Assembly (NCBI RefSeq): GCF_034140825.1
Contig: NC_089036.1
Span: 25,619,001-25,683,000, forward strand
Reading direction: 5' to 3'
Length of the DNA: 64,000 bases
From: Oryza sativa Japonica Group
Taxonomy: Eukaryota > Streptophyta > Magnoliopsida > Poales > Poaceae
A model generated the notes under the pieces. The model was not told the DNA's origin. It saw nothing but the letters and a program-made list of their open reading frames with translations, and did no database searches. This document shows, one piece after another, positions 1-12,288 of this stretch. Within the stretch, counting starts at the first letter, position 1. Each line of letters begins with the position of its first letter. The translations under genes and the position numbers were made by a program.

Positions 1-707
1 ACAATCAAGGATATCATCTCACGCTTATTAGGGATTTAATCTCTTGAACCTACATACATGAATGATGCAAACCGTATTGTGGTGTGCCGGCCAGCCAGCC
101 AAAGGTCCGCCCATGATCAGAGGACAGACACCGTTTCCATATCTCCATGGTGAAGTTAAGTCGCAACAAGACCTGAATTAGAATTACCCTCCCCAAATCA
201 GTGAAAATCAATGCTGGGAGAGGAGCCGGACAATTCGCAGGCTGTTGCCCGGACCAAGCCGGCAACAGTGTCCGGCTCGTCACAGTCACATGATTTACTG
301 CGTCGACCGAACCCCATGGCATCGGGCAAGTAGCACAGTACCACTAGTAGTAACGCACACTGGAAGTCACACAGGCTTGGCAGTTCACGGTCCTCCACGC
401 GCGGTTCTCCAACCTCGCTCTGGTCCTCGCCCTCCACTACCCCTCCCCCCCTCTACTACGCGAATCGCCACGCACCATCCGTGTCATCCCGCGGTTTTGC
501 GCCTCTCGCCGAACGGCCCGCTTATAAGTCGCCCAACCGGCGGGGTTACCACGCGTGTTACCGTGGGAACGGCAGCCAAAAGCCACCACCACCAACCTCT
601 CGTCTTCGCCTCCTCTCCCACCCCCTCACGACGAACACTCACACGGTCACACCACTACCCCTGCGAGATCGGTTGCTGGCGCTGCTGCTGGTGGTGGGTG
701 CGTGGCG
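1..707 (+). promoter_or_regulatory. Promoter and 5' leader of the ARF8 gene
   Basis: This stretch precedes the ARF start codon. A TATA-like element (CTTATAAGTC) lies at 521-530, about 180 bases before the start, inside a pyrimidine- and GC-rich block. The region from about 590 to 660 is rich in CT and CCA, typical of a rice 5' leader. An ATG at 555, about 30 bases after the TATA-like element, is in frame with the gene and would add 51 residues. It sits so close to the expected transcription start that it may not be used. I see no other gene here. Confidence 0.55.
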
Positions 708-2982
708 ATGATCACGTTCGCGGACCTGGCGGAGCCGGCGCCCGGCGCCGAGCGGTGCGTCGACCGGCAGCTGTGGCTGGCGTGCGCGGGGGGCATGTGC
801 ACCGTGCCGCCGGTGGGCGCCGCCGTGTACTACTTCCCGCAGGGGCACGCCGAGCACGCGCTCGGCCTCGCCGCGCCGGAGCTCTCCGCGGCGCGCGTCC
901 CGGCGCTCGTGCCCTGCCGCGTCGCGTCCGTGCGGTACATGGCCGACCCGGACACCGACGAGGTGTTCGCCAGGATCCGCCTCGTGCCGCTCCGCGCCGC
1001 GGAGGATGGGGACGTCGAGGAGGATGGCGCCGCGGCAGGCGAGGAGCACGAGAAGCCGGCGTCGTTCGCCAAGACGCTGACGCAGTCGGATGCCAACAAC
1101 GGCGGGGGGTTCTCGGTGCCCAGGTACTGCGCCGAGACCATCTTCCCGCGCCTGGACTACGCCGCCGACCCGCCCGTGCAGACCGTCGTCGCCAAGGACG
1201 TCCATGGAGTCGCCTGGAACTTCCGCCACATCTACAGGGGCACGCCGCGCCGGCACCTGCTCACCACGGGGTGGAGCACGTTCGTGAACCAGAAGAAGCT
1301 CGTGGCCGGCGACTCCATCGTGTTCCTCCGCGGCGACGGAGGGGACCTGCACGTCGGCATCCGGCGCGCCAAGCGCGGGTTTTGCGGCGGCGGAGGCGGA
1401 GCCGAGGAGGCCTCCCTGCCCGGGTGGGACCAGTACGGCGGCCTGATGCGAGGCAATGCGAGCCCGTGCGCGGCCGCCAAGGGGCGGGGCAAGGTGCGCG
1501 CGGAGGACCTCGTCGAGGCGGCGAGGCTGGCGAACGGCGGGCAGCCGTTCGAGGTCGTGTACTACCCGCGCGCCAGCACGCCGGAGTTCTGCGTGCGCGC
1601 GGCGGCGGTCCGCGCGGCGATGCGGGTGCAGTGGTGCCCCGGGATGCGGTTCAAGATGGCGTTCGAGACCGAGGACTCCTCCCGGATCAGCTGGTTCATG
1701 GGCACCGTCGCCAGCGTCCAGGTCGCCGACCCCATCCGTTGGCCGCAGTCGCCGTGGCGGCTTCTCCAGGTACGGTACAACATCTACACCACCGCAAACC
1801 AATCAAAATTTTTTGCTCCTTTCTCACTTCCTGAATCAATGAACTCCAGGTGACCTGGGACGAACCGGACCTCCTCCAGAACGTGAAGCGGGTGAGCCCA
1901 TGGTTGGTCGAGCTGGTGTCGAGCATGCCGGCCATCAACCTCTCGTCTTTCTCGCCGCCGCGCAAGAAGCCCCGGATTCTGGCGTACCCGGAGTTCCCCT
2001 TCGAGGGGCAGCTCCTCAACCCGGCGTTCCCGCCAAACCCGCTGGCACACGGCCACCACCATTACCATCACAACCACCCGTCCTTCTTCCCGTTCCCCGA
2101 CGTTAGTGCTCCTGCAGGCATACAGGGAGCCAGGCATGCGCAATTTGGTCCATCTTTATCAGATCTCCACCTTACCCACCTGCAGTCGAGCCTCATGTAC
2201 CCGGGGCTCCGCCGCCCCGATCATGTCGGTCCAACATCCATCCCGCCACCAAGAATCAGCACTGACCTGACAATGGGCAGCTCGCCGCCGGCGCGCGCTC
2301 TGTCCATGGGCGCCAAGAAGCCCGACGACGCCAAGCCGCCGGGGCTAATGCTGTTCGGGCAGAGGATACTGACCGAGCGCCAGATGAGCCTTAGCGGCAC
2401 CACCTCGCCGGCGGCCACCGGGAACAGCTCTCTCAACTGGAACACCGAGAAAGGTGCCTCGGAGGGCTCGGGCTCCGGCGTCATCCAGAACAGCCCCACC
2501 GACAACACGTCGTCGGAGAGGCTCCAGTGGTTCAGGGAGAACAGCACCGTCTCCGAGCTCGGGCTGGAGCCCGGGCAGTGCAAGGTGTTCATCGAGTCCG
2601 ACACGGTCGGCCGCAACCTCGACCTCTCGTCGCTGGCCTCGTTCGAGCAGCTCTACGGCCGGCTGTCCGAGATGTTCTGCATCGACAGCGCGGAGCTGAG
2701 GAGCCGTGTGCTCTACCGTGGCGCCACCGGCGAAGTGAGGCACGCCGGCGACGAGCCATTCAGGTGAGAAACACATCAAACAGCAACATAATAATGACAA
2801 CATCCCATGCATCATGCATGTCATGTGCCCGCTGTTCGTGTTACAGTTGCAACGAATCATGTAGCGGGCAACCTTTGAACTGATGAAACAGTCTTTTTCC
2901 CTGACATTTCAGCGAGTTCATTAAGTTGGCGAGGAGGCTTACCATACTAACCGACGCCGGGAGCGACAACTTAGGGAGCTAG
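708..2982 (+). CDS. ARF8: Auxin response factor, OsARF8 type (miR160-targeted clade)
   Basis: Nuclear transcription factor that binds auxin-response elements. Three exons join in frame with GT-AG borders: 708-1769, 1850-2763 and 2913-2982, giving 681 residues. Domains in order: N-terminal dimerisation segment starting MITFADLAEP, B3 DNA-binding domain at about 117-222 (AKTLTQSD to VGIRRAK), the ARF middle domain at about 270-378 that spans the first intron, a Ser/Pro/Gly-rich middle region with a His-rich stretch near 2050-2080, and a C-terminal PB1 (Aux/IAA-like) domain from about residue 595 with its basic Lys in QCKVFIESD. The Ser/Pro/Gly-rich rather than Gln-rich middle and the miR160 site at 2116-2136 place it in the ARF10/16/17 clade, usually repressors. 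Start chosen at 708 because homologues begin MITFADL. OsARF8 is preferred over its paralogues because PIP2;2, PSKR1 and CAL1 follow. Confidence 0.93.
2116..2136 (+). promoter_or_regulatory. miR160 target site in ARF8 exon 2
   Basis: The 21 bases contain GGCATACAGGGAGCCAGGCA, the complement of the conserved plant miR160 core. Only the base opposite the 3' end of the microRNA differs from the canonical site. The site is in frame inside the middle region, encoding a segment around GIQGARH. In the ARF10/16/17 clade this site directs mRNA cleavage, so ARF8 is expected to be repressed by miR160. Confidence 0.93.
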
Positions 2983-4655
2983 AGAGCAAAGAGGACAACC
3001 GGGAGCATCGCCGTAGTATGTACAGCTTGAATGAGCTTATGATTTTGTATCAACTAGTAGCAGTAGTAGCAGCACTAGTAATTTCCGTTCAACTAGTAAT
3101 GTCCCCAACTCTGCAGTAGAGATTTCAACAAGAAAGCTCAATCTGCACAGGTATCCTACTGTTCTCCTGTATCCTTCTTCATCATCATCAACAACGATCA
3201 GCTGCGTGTACTTGTTGATTCCCGTGTACTACGATGCAAAAATCCTGTGACCACTCATCAGAGGCTTGAATGCCGCGGCCCCTTGGCCCAAGGGACAAGC
3301 GCATGCAGCATGCAGACGCAGACGCAGGTGCAGGCCACAATGTAATGTGTGCTGCTGGGATATCATTACGACAGCGCTGCGCCATTTCTGACCTCTCCGG
3401 TGGCCTGACCTCCAGGCTCCAGCCTCCAGGCGAGGCAATCCCTCTTGGTTCTCTTGCCTTGGCAGCAAGCTCGCTTACCCATGATGATGAGATTTGTGAT
3501 CTGCATCGTGCTGCGTATCCCTGGCTAGTAGAGAGCTAGCTGTAGCTGTATAGCCGCTGCGTTTCGGGCATAAATGCGTCAGGGTCACACACACACACAC
3601 ACTCAACCTGTCCTTGTTGCTCAGGGTGTGAAATTAACTGCGATTTGTTCTGCTCCTGCCATTGCTGAGGAGGTGGAGTAGCTTTGCTTGACCTGAGGCC
3701 GACACCTCATCTACTGGAGCGACTGCCCCTTTCACCTGCCGGATCTCGCAGGCGCGTCGCGATTTGCGTATTGGTCCACGGATAATGGCCGGTGCGTGTC
3801 TCTTACCTGAAGCCTGGCCATTTGTTTGCCTTGCGCTGATATTTCGCCAACCCCTTGGACGCTTGCTCCCCGCCATAGCTGTTGGCCCCGTTGTTACTCT
3901 GTGGCAAAACAACAAGATTCAAAGCAAGCAACGCCTAGCCAAGAAGGACTCGGCTGTAGATGCATGGTCTTATTATCCTTATTATCTTGTCAAGTACTAC
4001 CACCCCCCTGCTAGTATTAACAAGAGGCCACGATGGGAGTATATCGCTTGCCGTCACGGGGCGTTGTCCGGCTCGGCGCTGCCAGCCGCTCTGAGAGAAT
4101 GTTTACACCACGGATGACAAGGTATGCGATGGCACACTTTTGCCGGACAAGTTGCTGTCTCTTGCCCAAAAAAAATTCACCCGCATACGACACCGTTGGG
4201 CTACGGCGACTGTCAGATAGAGCCGTGTACGGTGCACCCAAACAAAACCACGGATGTGTACTACTACCACAAGCCTACAACTCCATAAGGGACACATTGT
4301 TTGATACTCCAAGCCCTGCTCTAATTTAGATTATCTACTCGATTATAGTTTAATTTTTTTTACAAAACTAAACTTAACAAAGCTTAAAATAAATGGTCGA
4401 AATGCAGCAGAAAAAAACTATTTTATAAAATATATTTTTTAAAGCACAGAAGAAATAATCTGACAAATAGCTAAAAAGAATCGAACATAAGAGAGCTTTT
4501 CTCACTTTAAGGGTGTCTGGTGGTAGTAGTTTCTATAGGTACTATTTAAAATAGGAATATTTGTTTGATTCTGATAAGGGTAAATTAGATCGCTCATCGA
4601 TCTATTAGGATATGTTGTATTCCATGTTACCCATCATCGTATATTTTAATTGTAA
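2983..4655. other. ARF8 3' region and intergenic DNA without a recognisable gene
   Basis: The first 200 bases after the ARF8 stop are probably 3' UTR (Ser-codon-like CATCATCATC run near 3180). A (CA)n microsatellite of about ten units lies at 3586-3605. The rest is mixed-composition intergenic DNA, turning AT-rich after 4320. Short open frames on both strands lack codon bias or recognisable domains. Confidence 0.5.
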
Positions 4656-6269
4656 CTAGCCGGGTGGCCTGCGCAATTGCGCGGCTAGCACCCAAACAAA
4701 ACCATATATTTTTCAGCATGATTTTACTTAAGATTTATTAAATAGCAATCCTTGTATTTCTAATTATATAGTTTTTAAAAGTCACACCAGCTGCTATCCC
4801 TTACTTCTGTCATATCCTTCTTTTGTTTCCTCGGTCTACCACTATTTCTATTCATTCTCCTTGAAACCTCTAAAAATTGGATCTTATAGTTTTTTGAGTT
4901 TATTATCTCATTGGGTTTCGTTTTTATAATTTTTAGAAGTCCCGTCAAACGCTGCCATTATACTCATCTACGGCCCGTCCATTGTCTTTTCTCTTTATTA
5001 TCATTGGGATTTTACAAATCGAACATAATAATCGTTCGGGTTCATTTTTTTACTTTCTATAAGTCCCGCCAAACCGTCAGCGGTTTTGCCATTGTACTCC
5101 TTTATGGCTTGCCCGCTGCCTCCCTTCTTTATTGTCATTGAAATTTAAAATGTATCATGATTATCATTGTTTTAATTTTACTTTTTAGAAGTTCCGAACC
5201 TTTAAAAATTGGACCTTATAGTTTTTAGAGTTTATTTTCTTGTTGGATTTCATTTTTTATAATTTTTAGAAGTCCCGTCAAATGATGTCACTATACACCT
5301 CTACGGCCCATCCGCCGCCTATTCTTTATTTTCATTGGGATTCTAAAATCGAACATAACTATTGTTGAAATTTATTTTTTATTTTCTAGAAATCCCGCCA
5401 ACCGTCGGCGGTCTGCAACTATACTCCTATACACCCCGCGCACGCTGCTTCTCCTTTTTATTCTCATTGAGATTTTAAAAATCGAATATGTTTATCAATG
5501 GGTTTTTTTTTTTACTTTCTAGAAGTCCCGGCAACCATCTTACCCGTTCCTCCTTTTAATCATCATTAGGATTCTATTTGATGTTTTACTAACAGTTTTA
5601 TATATCGTATCAACTGCCACCACTATTCCTAATTAAAATCTTTTTTTCTTTTTCTAATTTAATTTTTTTAATTAATACCGTATAGTGTTTTTTTTAATAT
5701 TTTTATGTTTTTTATCTTTTGAATTTCAGTTGAACTCTCTTTTATTTTTTATTCTGAATATTAATTAATCTCATATTGGTTTATTATATGGATTATTCTT
5801 TCACTATTGCTTATTTTTAATTCCGAATTTCAGTTGATTTTAAATTGTATTCCTACTTTAAATTTTCTTTTCTTTTTGCTAATTTCGAATTTTTTTATTT
5901 TTATTCCGAATATTAACTAATCTCGTATTGGGTTCTTATATGGACTCTTCTCTCAATATTCTTTATTTTTAATTCTGAATTTCAGCTATTTTTAAATTGT
6001 ATTCTTACTTGTACTTTCCTTTTATTTTATAATTTCGGATTTTATTTTATTTTTATTTCGAATTTGTATTAATCTCGTATTGGGTTGTTATATGGAAACT
6101 TCTTTCAATATAGCTTATTTTTAATTCCGAATTCCAGCTATTTTTAGATTGTATTTCTACTTGAACTCTCCTTTTCTTTTTCTCTTTTTCTCCGATTAAT
6201 GTGGGAATTTCTAGCCTCCCACAACGAACGTGGTGTCTCCTTTCAAAGCTGTTTTAATAATATAATAGA
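4656..6269 (-). mobile_element. Non-autonomous Helitron, reverse orientation
   Basis: On the minus strand the element starts with TCTATTATATTATTAAAACA at 6269 and ends with CTAG at 4656. A palindromic hairpin (CCGCGCAATTGCGC) lies about 15 bases before the 3' end. The bases outside are A on the 5' side and T on the 3' side, as expected for Helitron insertion between A and T without target duplication. The interior is AT-rich with no Rep/helicase coding capacity, so it is non-autonomous. It shares both ends and interior motifs (ATTCGGAATTAAAAATAA) with the two Helitrons at 49,495-52,458. Confidence 0.85.
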
Positions 6270-6549
6270 TTTTGCTCTTGAAAAATCCTACCATAAGACG
6301 TAGTACGACAGAATCTGGTCTATTCAATCAAAGAATAGCTGCAATTCATCTGTGGGTACCATAAGAAATAATTTCTTTTGGAAGGGCGGCTAATTAGTGT
6401 AAGTCACGGTTACATATTAGCTACTTGTAGTGGAGTACGTACTCTCTGTCCAAAGAGAATTTCACATTTTCATCCGTTCACGAATTTAAGGGTTTTGAGA
6501 TCCCGGGGAGAATAAAAAGTATGACATGAACAAACATGGAGTATACTAC

Positions 6550-6804
6550 GGACCTGTTTAGATCAATTTAATGTGGTAATTTTTTTTGTTAAAGTTTTAG
6601 TGGCAAAAGATTTGGCATTGAAGTTTTGCTAGTTGGTGTTTAGTTACATGGTAAAGTTTTATCATTTTACTAGGAAAGACAGAGAAATCACGGCTCCCAA
6701 TGTACTTTTTGGCAAAATTTACTACTGTAGACTCTCAAACAACAAATACCAAATTGCCAACTTTTATAAAAACTTTTGCTATTTTAAAAGAACTAAACAT
6801 GGCC
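6550..6804. mobile_element. MITE with GGMCCTGTTTAG-type ends
   Basis: The left end GGACCTGTTTAGATC matches the reverse complement of the right end (GAACTAAACATGGCC) with mismatches. TAC is found directly on both sides, a 3-bp duplication. This favours a Tourist/PIF-Harbinger-like MITE, although TWA is the usual target. The 255-bp AT-rich interior encodes nothing. Confidence 0.6.
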
Positions 6805-6931
6805 TACTTTATCTTTTTTTTGTTAAATGTGCAAAAGTACAACAGACATCACCTTAGCTGTACTTTTTATTACTACGTTTTCTTTTGTTGAAAGTGACTT
6901 AATCTTATTTTTTATGGGTGAATGGAGAGTA

Positions 6932-7166
6932 CTCCCTCTGTCCTTTTAAGTGTAACCATGAGTTTCCGTATCCAACTTTTGATCGTCCGTCTTATTTAAA
7001 ACTTTTTTGTAATTAGTATTTTTGTTGTTATTAGATGATAAAATATGAATAGTTATTTATGCGTGACTTATGTTTTAAATTTTTTTTAAAAAAACTTTTA
7101 AATAAGACGAACGATCAAAATTAGACACGAAAAATTATAACTGCACTTACAATGAGACGGATGGAG
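6932..7166. mobile_element. Stowaway-like MITE
   Basis: Ends read CTCCCTCTGTCC on the left and GAGACGGATGGAG on the right, the classic Stowaway (Tc1/mariner) terminal motif, with TA on each side. The interior contains the rice motif TTTTGATCGTCCGTCTTA and its inverted counterpart AAGACGAACGATCAAAA, forming a long fold-back. Confidence 0.8.
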
Positions 7167-7377
7167 TATTTGTAATCCTTTACTTTATGACCTCCATTCT
7201 GCACTGCAAGTTGACATGCATGCTTGTGTTTTTCTAAATGCCGTCATAATTGTATTTGCATGTGTTGGGATTGGCTAAACCTTCCTGCTGAACTTACATG
7301 GTGATCAGTTTAACTTTCTTTTCAGTGGAGGATGTGGTTTTAGGGGGCATGTATAACTTTAATTAGAGAAGTATATA

Positions 7378-7782
7378 CTCGCTCAGTCCTATAATATAAG
7401 GGCATCAACAGGAAAAGTGGCTATTAGAGATTAAAATATTTTTACTACTAGATAAGATACATCGTGGAAGTAGTAAATAGCTACTATCAAGCCATAAGCT
7501 TACTACCAGGTTATAGCACTCTGTGGTGGGTCCTACCTATTTTTTAATTGTGGCATGGCTTATGTTTGGGGTCTTTTTTTAGATGGGTCCCACCTTATTA
7601 TCCAGTTACCCACCCTACACATATATACACATTGTGGTGCATCTTCAATATACTATTGCCATCTTACATGGACCCACCTTACTACCTACTTTTGAAACAA
7701 ATATTGAGGATGCCCTAAGGGATTTTGGGTAGATGTGACACATTTTAGTATAATGAATCCTTATATTATGGGACGGAGGAAG
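7378..7782. mobile_element. Stowaway MITE carrying an internal insertion
   Basis: Terminal motifs CTCGCTCAGTCCTATAATATAAG and CTTATATTATGGGACGGAGGAAG pair as inverted repeats, flanked by TA on both sides. The Stowaway sequence is interrupted after its first 22 bases by the separate MITE at 7400-7715. Removing that element and one target copy restores an ATAAGGGATTTTGGG reading typical of rice Stowaways. Confidence 0.8.
7400..7715. mobile_element. Tourist-like MITE nested in a Stowaway
   Basis: The ends GGGCATC and GATGCCC are inverted repeats, flanked by direct TAA on both sides (7397-7399 and 7716-7718), the usual PIF/Harbinger target. The 316-bp interior has no coding capacity. It lies wholly inside the Stowaway at 7378-7782 and is therefore younger than it. 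Confidence 0.75.
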
Positions 7783-9908
7783 TATTATGTTTGAGCACTC
7801 ATTGTGCTTACATGGATAAATAATAAGAGAAAAAAGTTGTCTCTTTACTCGATCGTAAATAGATTAGTTAAACATAAGATACGGGCCAAAGAGAGTACTA
7901 TAAATTTTTATTGGTTCCTAGCTTCCCATGTTTCTTATATCTATAGATATATATTAAGTTGTTTCTAACTAACGAACATGGAAATTTTATAGCCCTATCA
8001 ACCATATTTACTCGACCACTTTTTTTTTTAACGAATTGGTAAGCTGCCAATTTCATTGAATAGAGAATGGAGAAAACTTTACTAGTACGAAAGGAAACAC
8101 AGCTCCGGACCTTTGGTCCAGATGAGCTAAGAAATTAAAAAGCTAGCCAGCTACCAAGATGTCTCGCACTAGCCAATGACCACGTTTTGGCCTTCTCTTT
8201 GATTTTAGCCAGCAGACTCCCCGGTGATAGCTCCTTATGCTGGAAGATTCTACGGTTTCTTTTATTCGAGCAGACTCGACCACTTTGATTTTAAGTTTTG
8301 ATTTTAAGTGTAAGTCGCTTTAGGTTTATGCAATAAAAAAACAACTCAAATAACTTTGTTGTCCTTACTTACACTACTACAGTGAAGGCGATAAATCATT
8401 TTTTTTGTGTGAGTGATAGCATTTATTTAACAAAGACAAAATGGAAGAAAAAGTGGAAAGGTAACTCAGAAATCTAAAATGACCTGTATTTAGAGAAGAG
8501 TTGAAAAGATGGTACATTTGGAAATAGAGGAACCAAGTCTGGATAATACACGGCTGCTTAAACTGTGCCACATCTGGGATTGTTTCGACCTCAGAAATTG
8601 CCGATGGCTTCATGATTCCACTGCTACAGGGCGAAATATTTGTCCATCTGCAGGCTTGTTTGGGATCAGGGCCTTTACAAGCTGTGAGCAAATTTATGTG
8701 GCAATCAGAGCGAGGGCATGAACTGACCGGTATCACTTTTCCTAGCTTTTTCCAATTAGTTTCAAATGATTATGATTGTGCTTGCTTGTCGGCGCTGATA
8801 TGCCATGGCCATCAACTTTCGCGTCATCTTTTTAGCTTTTTCTTCCGGCAAAGGAATGAGAGTGAGCATCCGATGAATCCCATCGTAAATTTAATCGTCT
8901 TGCTTCGAAAAGATAATCGTACCGACAGGCCTTTATTTTGCACTTGACTCCACTATCGTGTTAAGGTTCAATCATGACTTTACATTCTGGAATTAAAAGA
9001 AAAGGAGGAGGAACGGAATTCCAAGTATTTGATTCCCAAACAAAATTTAAAATTTAAAATTTTGAACAGAACTTTACTGAATGTTGAACTTGGACAACTT
9101 TTCGAGAAATTCAAGCAGACAAATTGAGCTTTAATTTCTGGCCGAAGGCCGTTGATCTACAAGTACTTGTCGGTTAAACCAGAAACCTCAATACCGGTGG
9201 TCAATTCGATCGTTAGTTGGACTCGCAATCCGCAGGGAGGCCTGCAGTATCGTGAGTACTACTTTTAACAGGTACTATACAGCAGCCAATGCATGAACAG
9301 TTACACGAACACTTTTTAACATGCATGGCGTTGCTATATGCTGGCCACTGCAACAAAGCGCTGCACGATTAAACCCCACCAGGCCACACCACACAGCGTT
9401 TTGCTGCCTTTCTTCGACGGATCGTCCCCTCAAAGTGGCATCCGCCTTTTCCCGATCGCACCGTGCATGCATGGGGCGCATGGCGCCCTTCACCGGCGGT
9501 TGGGAAAGTGGCCTCCGCGCGTGCGCGCCGCGCGGTGTTTTGCACCTCTCGGCGAGGGGTCCCCCTGCCTGCCCACACGAGATGCACCCACCGTGAAAAC
9601 GGAGGTGAAAAACGGTGGATGGGATGCGGGGGAAATCGGGGGCCGCGGCGCGCCCGGCGTCCCGGTGCGCGTGCCGTGGCTAAACAAACAGCTGCCGCTC
9701 TCTCTCGCTGCCGATTGCTAGTAGTAGCGCGGTGGCGAGACGAAACCACATGGCTTTTTTACGAGAGGCGCCGTGAGGGGGAGAAGTCAGCGAGGTTAGG
9801 AGGAGGAGGTCTCAGGTCAGCACCGTCCGTCCGTCCGGCCCACCCGGTGCGGTGGGGACGGCGTGGCACATTGCAACATGCCGGCCTGCCCCCTCACCTG
9901 CCTGTGTA
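7783..9908. other. Intergenic region, possible short LINE-tail fragment
   Basis: No gene can be supported. At about 8021-8270 a poly-T run followed by AACGAATTGGTAAGCTGCCAATTTCATTGAA looks like the reverse-oriented poly-A tail and 3' end of a truncated non-LTR retroelement, although this is recognition from pattern only. A 119-codon minus-strand frame at 8377-8736 has no recognisable domain. From about 9340 to 9910 the DNA becomes GC-rich with several overlapping open frames and no consistent coding frame. Confidence 0.35.
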
Positions 9909-9911
9909 TTA

Positions 9912-10174
9912 GAGCATCCGCAATGATAAATTAATGTGCTCTCTATAAAACATATATATCTCAGCAATAGATTAGATTAATAGTAAACCACCTCAATAGT
10001 ATGTCTACATAGGTATCTATAGCTCTCTAATGCACTGCCTCGTTTTTCTCTATAGACTATCTCTATATTAGTAGATAGCTTTGCTCTCTCTCTTTATTTA
10101 ATCTCTTCCAAATAGAAAAATATGTTGACATGCATCTCTTATAGAGAGCCTATATATAATCATTGCGGGTGTCC
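9912..10174. mobile_element. Tourist-like MITE
   Basis: The ends GAGCATCCGCAATGAT and ATCATTGCGGGTGTCC are imperfect inverted repeats and TTA flanks both sides (9909-9911 and 10175-10177). The 263-bp interior is AT-rich with several TCTCTATAGA-like stretches and no coding capacity. Confidence 0.72.
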
Positions 10175-10177
10175 TTA

Positions 10178-12279
10178 CTACTGCGTTTACTGGGATTAGA
10201 GGGAGAGAGATTAAATAATGCATGGGGGAGAGGGAGAGAGGGGAAGGGATAGGTAGAGTAGATGATGCTCGTCGTCTGCTCGTGCGGGTGATGCGGCGGT
10301 GACGACAGCGCCAGGGCGAATGTCCCGCCGCATTGTGGGAACCGCCGGGCCCCGCTGCACGCCACGTTTTTGTGCCGTGCATATATGGGGCCTTTGAGCC
10401 TTTCACCCTCTTTTCTGATCATCTTTTGACATGTCCTTTTTTTTTAGAAAAAAGAAGACGCATCTTTTGACATGCCATCTTTCGGACAAGGTAAAGGTTA
10501 CAATCCTTTTCATCTCCAGGAGTACTAGTACTGAATTTCATAATTCATTCTTCTACCACTCGCAAACTAGCACGGTATTCCTACATCCACAACTGAAATT
10601 TCCTCTTCATGTGAACACTGACGAACACGGAAGGAAAAAATACCATAAATCCTGTACACACTAATGGTCTAATTATTATCTAATATACTAATTAACATAG
10701 TACTCCATAAATCAGTTAGAATCGAATAATCTACCCAGGATCATGTAATCTCATGAAGATGAATATAGGAACGCCACTGCAATTGAATTTGAAGTACATT
10801 CAAGTACTACAATCTTGTGAAAAAAATATATTTTTATATAGTAGGGATACGTTCTGGCAGACCAAAAAAAAGTACCCAATCTATGGCCCATCCAGAAAGC
10901 TGGAGCTTCAAATGATTTGCTCCAGTTCTTTGAGAACAGAGAAAAGAAGAAAAACCCTGAATATATGATCATACCTGTCCAAAAAAAAAAAGAAGCTTTT
11001 GTAGGTATACAAATAATTCTACTACAGTAGTGCTACTACAGTCAGAAGACAGAAGACCTTCCCACCAACAGCACAAATTAGGAGATCCAAGCTACAATAA
11101 CGTGCAACCTACTCCAATGTTGTGAGTATGTGACAGATAATTTTTCAGTTAATACACAATCACACGCCGGCCAATAAACAAAAACGGGTGAGACGAGGCC
11201 CTTGCTTTCAGTGCCCATGCACAAGCAAGCTGCCACAACCAGGCACCAGATCCACGCAACAAAAAGGCAGTCTCCAGTGATCCCAACGCCGGCCTGTCAC
11301 TCGTGTCCGGGTTTGTTTAGGTTAGGTGTGGATTTGTTTACTCCGCGCCGGTGCGCTTACCAATCTAGGCTTGGGTTGGGTTAGCTTTGTCATCTTCATT
11401 TGACCAGCTAGCCATTTTATTAAGCTCCGGCCAGGGAAAGACGCCGGCACTTTCTCCGGTGCCGGCTTTGTGGGTCTTGTGTCCCCGGAGAAGAAGATGA
11501 GCACACAATGGCATTTTTTTTTTGTTTCTGGTTTGGTTTTGTGTGTTTCTTGCGGTCAAAGTTGCCTCGGTTGGATGGCGACTAATTATGAGAGGTTTGG
11601 AATGGAAAACTCTATTCCTGTGTGCACGAACGTCCTTGGGCATCGGTACTCTGCTGCCATGGGAAGTGGCGGTGGTGGTGGCTAATCTCAAGTGGAATCC
11701 CAGGTTTGCAGGAAATGTGTTTGGTGCGGATGACAGGTGGGGCAGAAAGTTTCAACGTAGAGATAGATGATGATCTAAGCTTCGTGTGAATACTGAACTG
11801 TGGCGTTGCATCATGGGACATGGGATACCCTGGAAGTTTCGACGATTAATTCCTTGACGTATAATGGTATTGTTCAAAGTCAAATATCGTGGATAGCCTG
11901 CCGGGGAGGTGGTTTACTAGTTCAACAAAAGACAGAAAAAAAATGAAAACCTTGACAGGCAGACCTCGGGATCATAAAAACAGACTTTGTTTTTTGCGAT
12001 TATGTAGTTGGAAATTTTGGGACATCCTGACCTTGTTAATGGGATATTTTGGGCTTGCTTGGGAGACTCAACAACTAGGATCCCAGCCCAATCACTCGAA
12101 ATGAATGGGCAAGTCCTCAAGAAGGGCGTTAAGCCGTTAAGGTATTTTTGGCCTTCAGATGTATCCATGGGTCAAAGAGGGACGTTAAGGCCTTTTCGGC
12201 AGACAGATGTATCAATGGGCCAAAGGAAGGGACCAGAATTAAGAAAGCCCGCATAGTGAGTTGATGGCCTTTTGAGCCT
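10178..12279. other. Intergenic region with nothing recognisable
   Basis: Mixed-composition DNA with short open frames on both strands and no frame that carries a known motif or a plausible exon chain. Homopolymer A runs occur at about 10,860 and 10,980. A local direct duplication about 60 bases apart, containing AGATGTATCNATGGG, occurs near 12,150-12,220. Confidence 0.4.
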
Positions 12280-12288
12280 ATCCTGCAC

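Noticed and set aside
639-1802. Long minus-strand open frame (387 codons) opposite ARF8
   Set aside because: It mirrors GC-rich third positions of the ARF exon; the plus-strand frame has B3 and ARF domains and intact splice sites.
245-1834. 529-codon plus-strand frame overlapping ARF8 in another frame
   Set aside because: Arg/Ala/Pro low-complexity reading, an out-of-frame shadow of the ARF exon.
9463-9912. 149-codon frame in a GC-rich block
   Set aside because: Several overlapping frames are open on both strands, with no domain or splice pattern; composition explains them.
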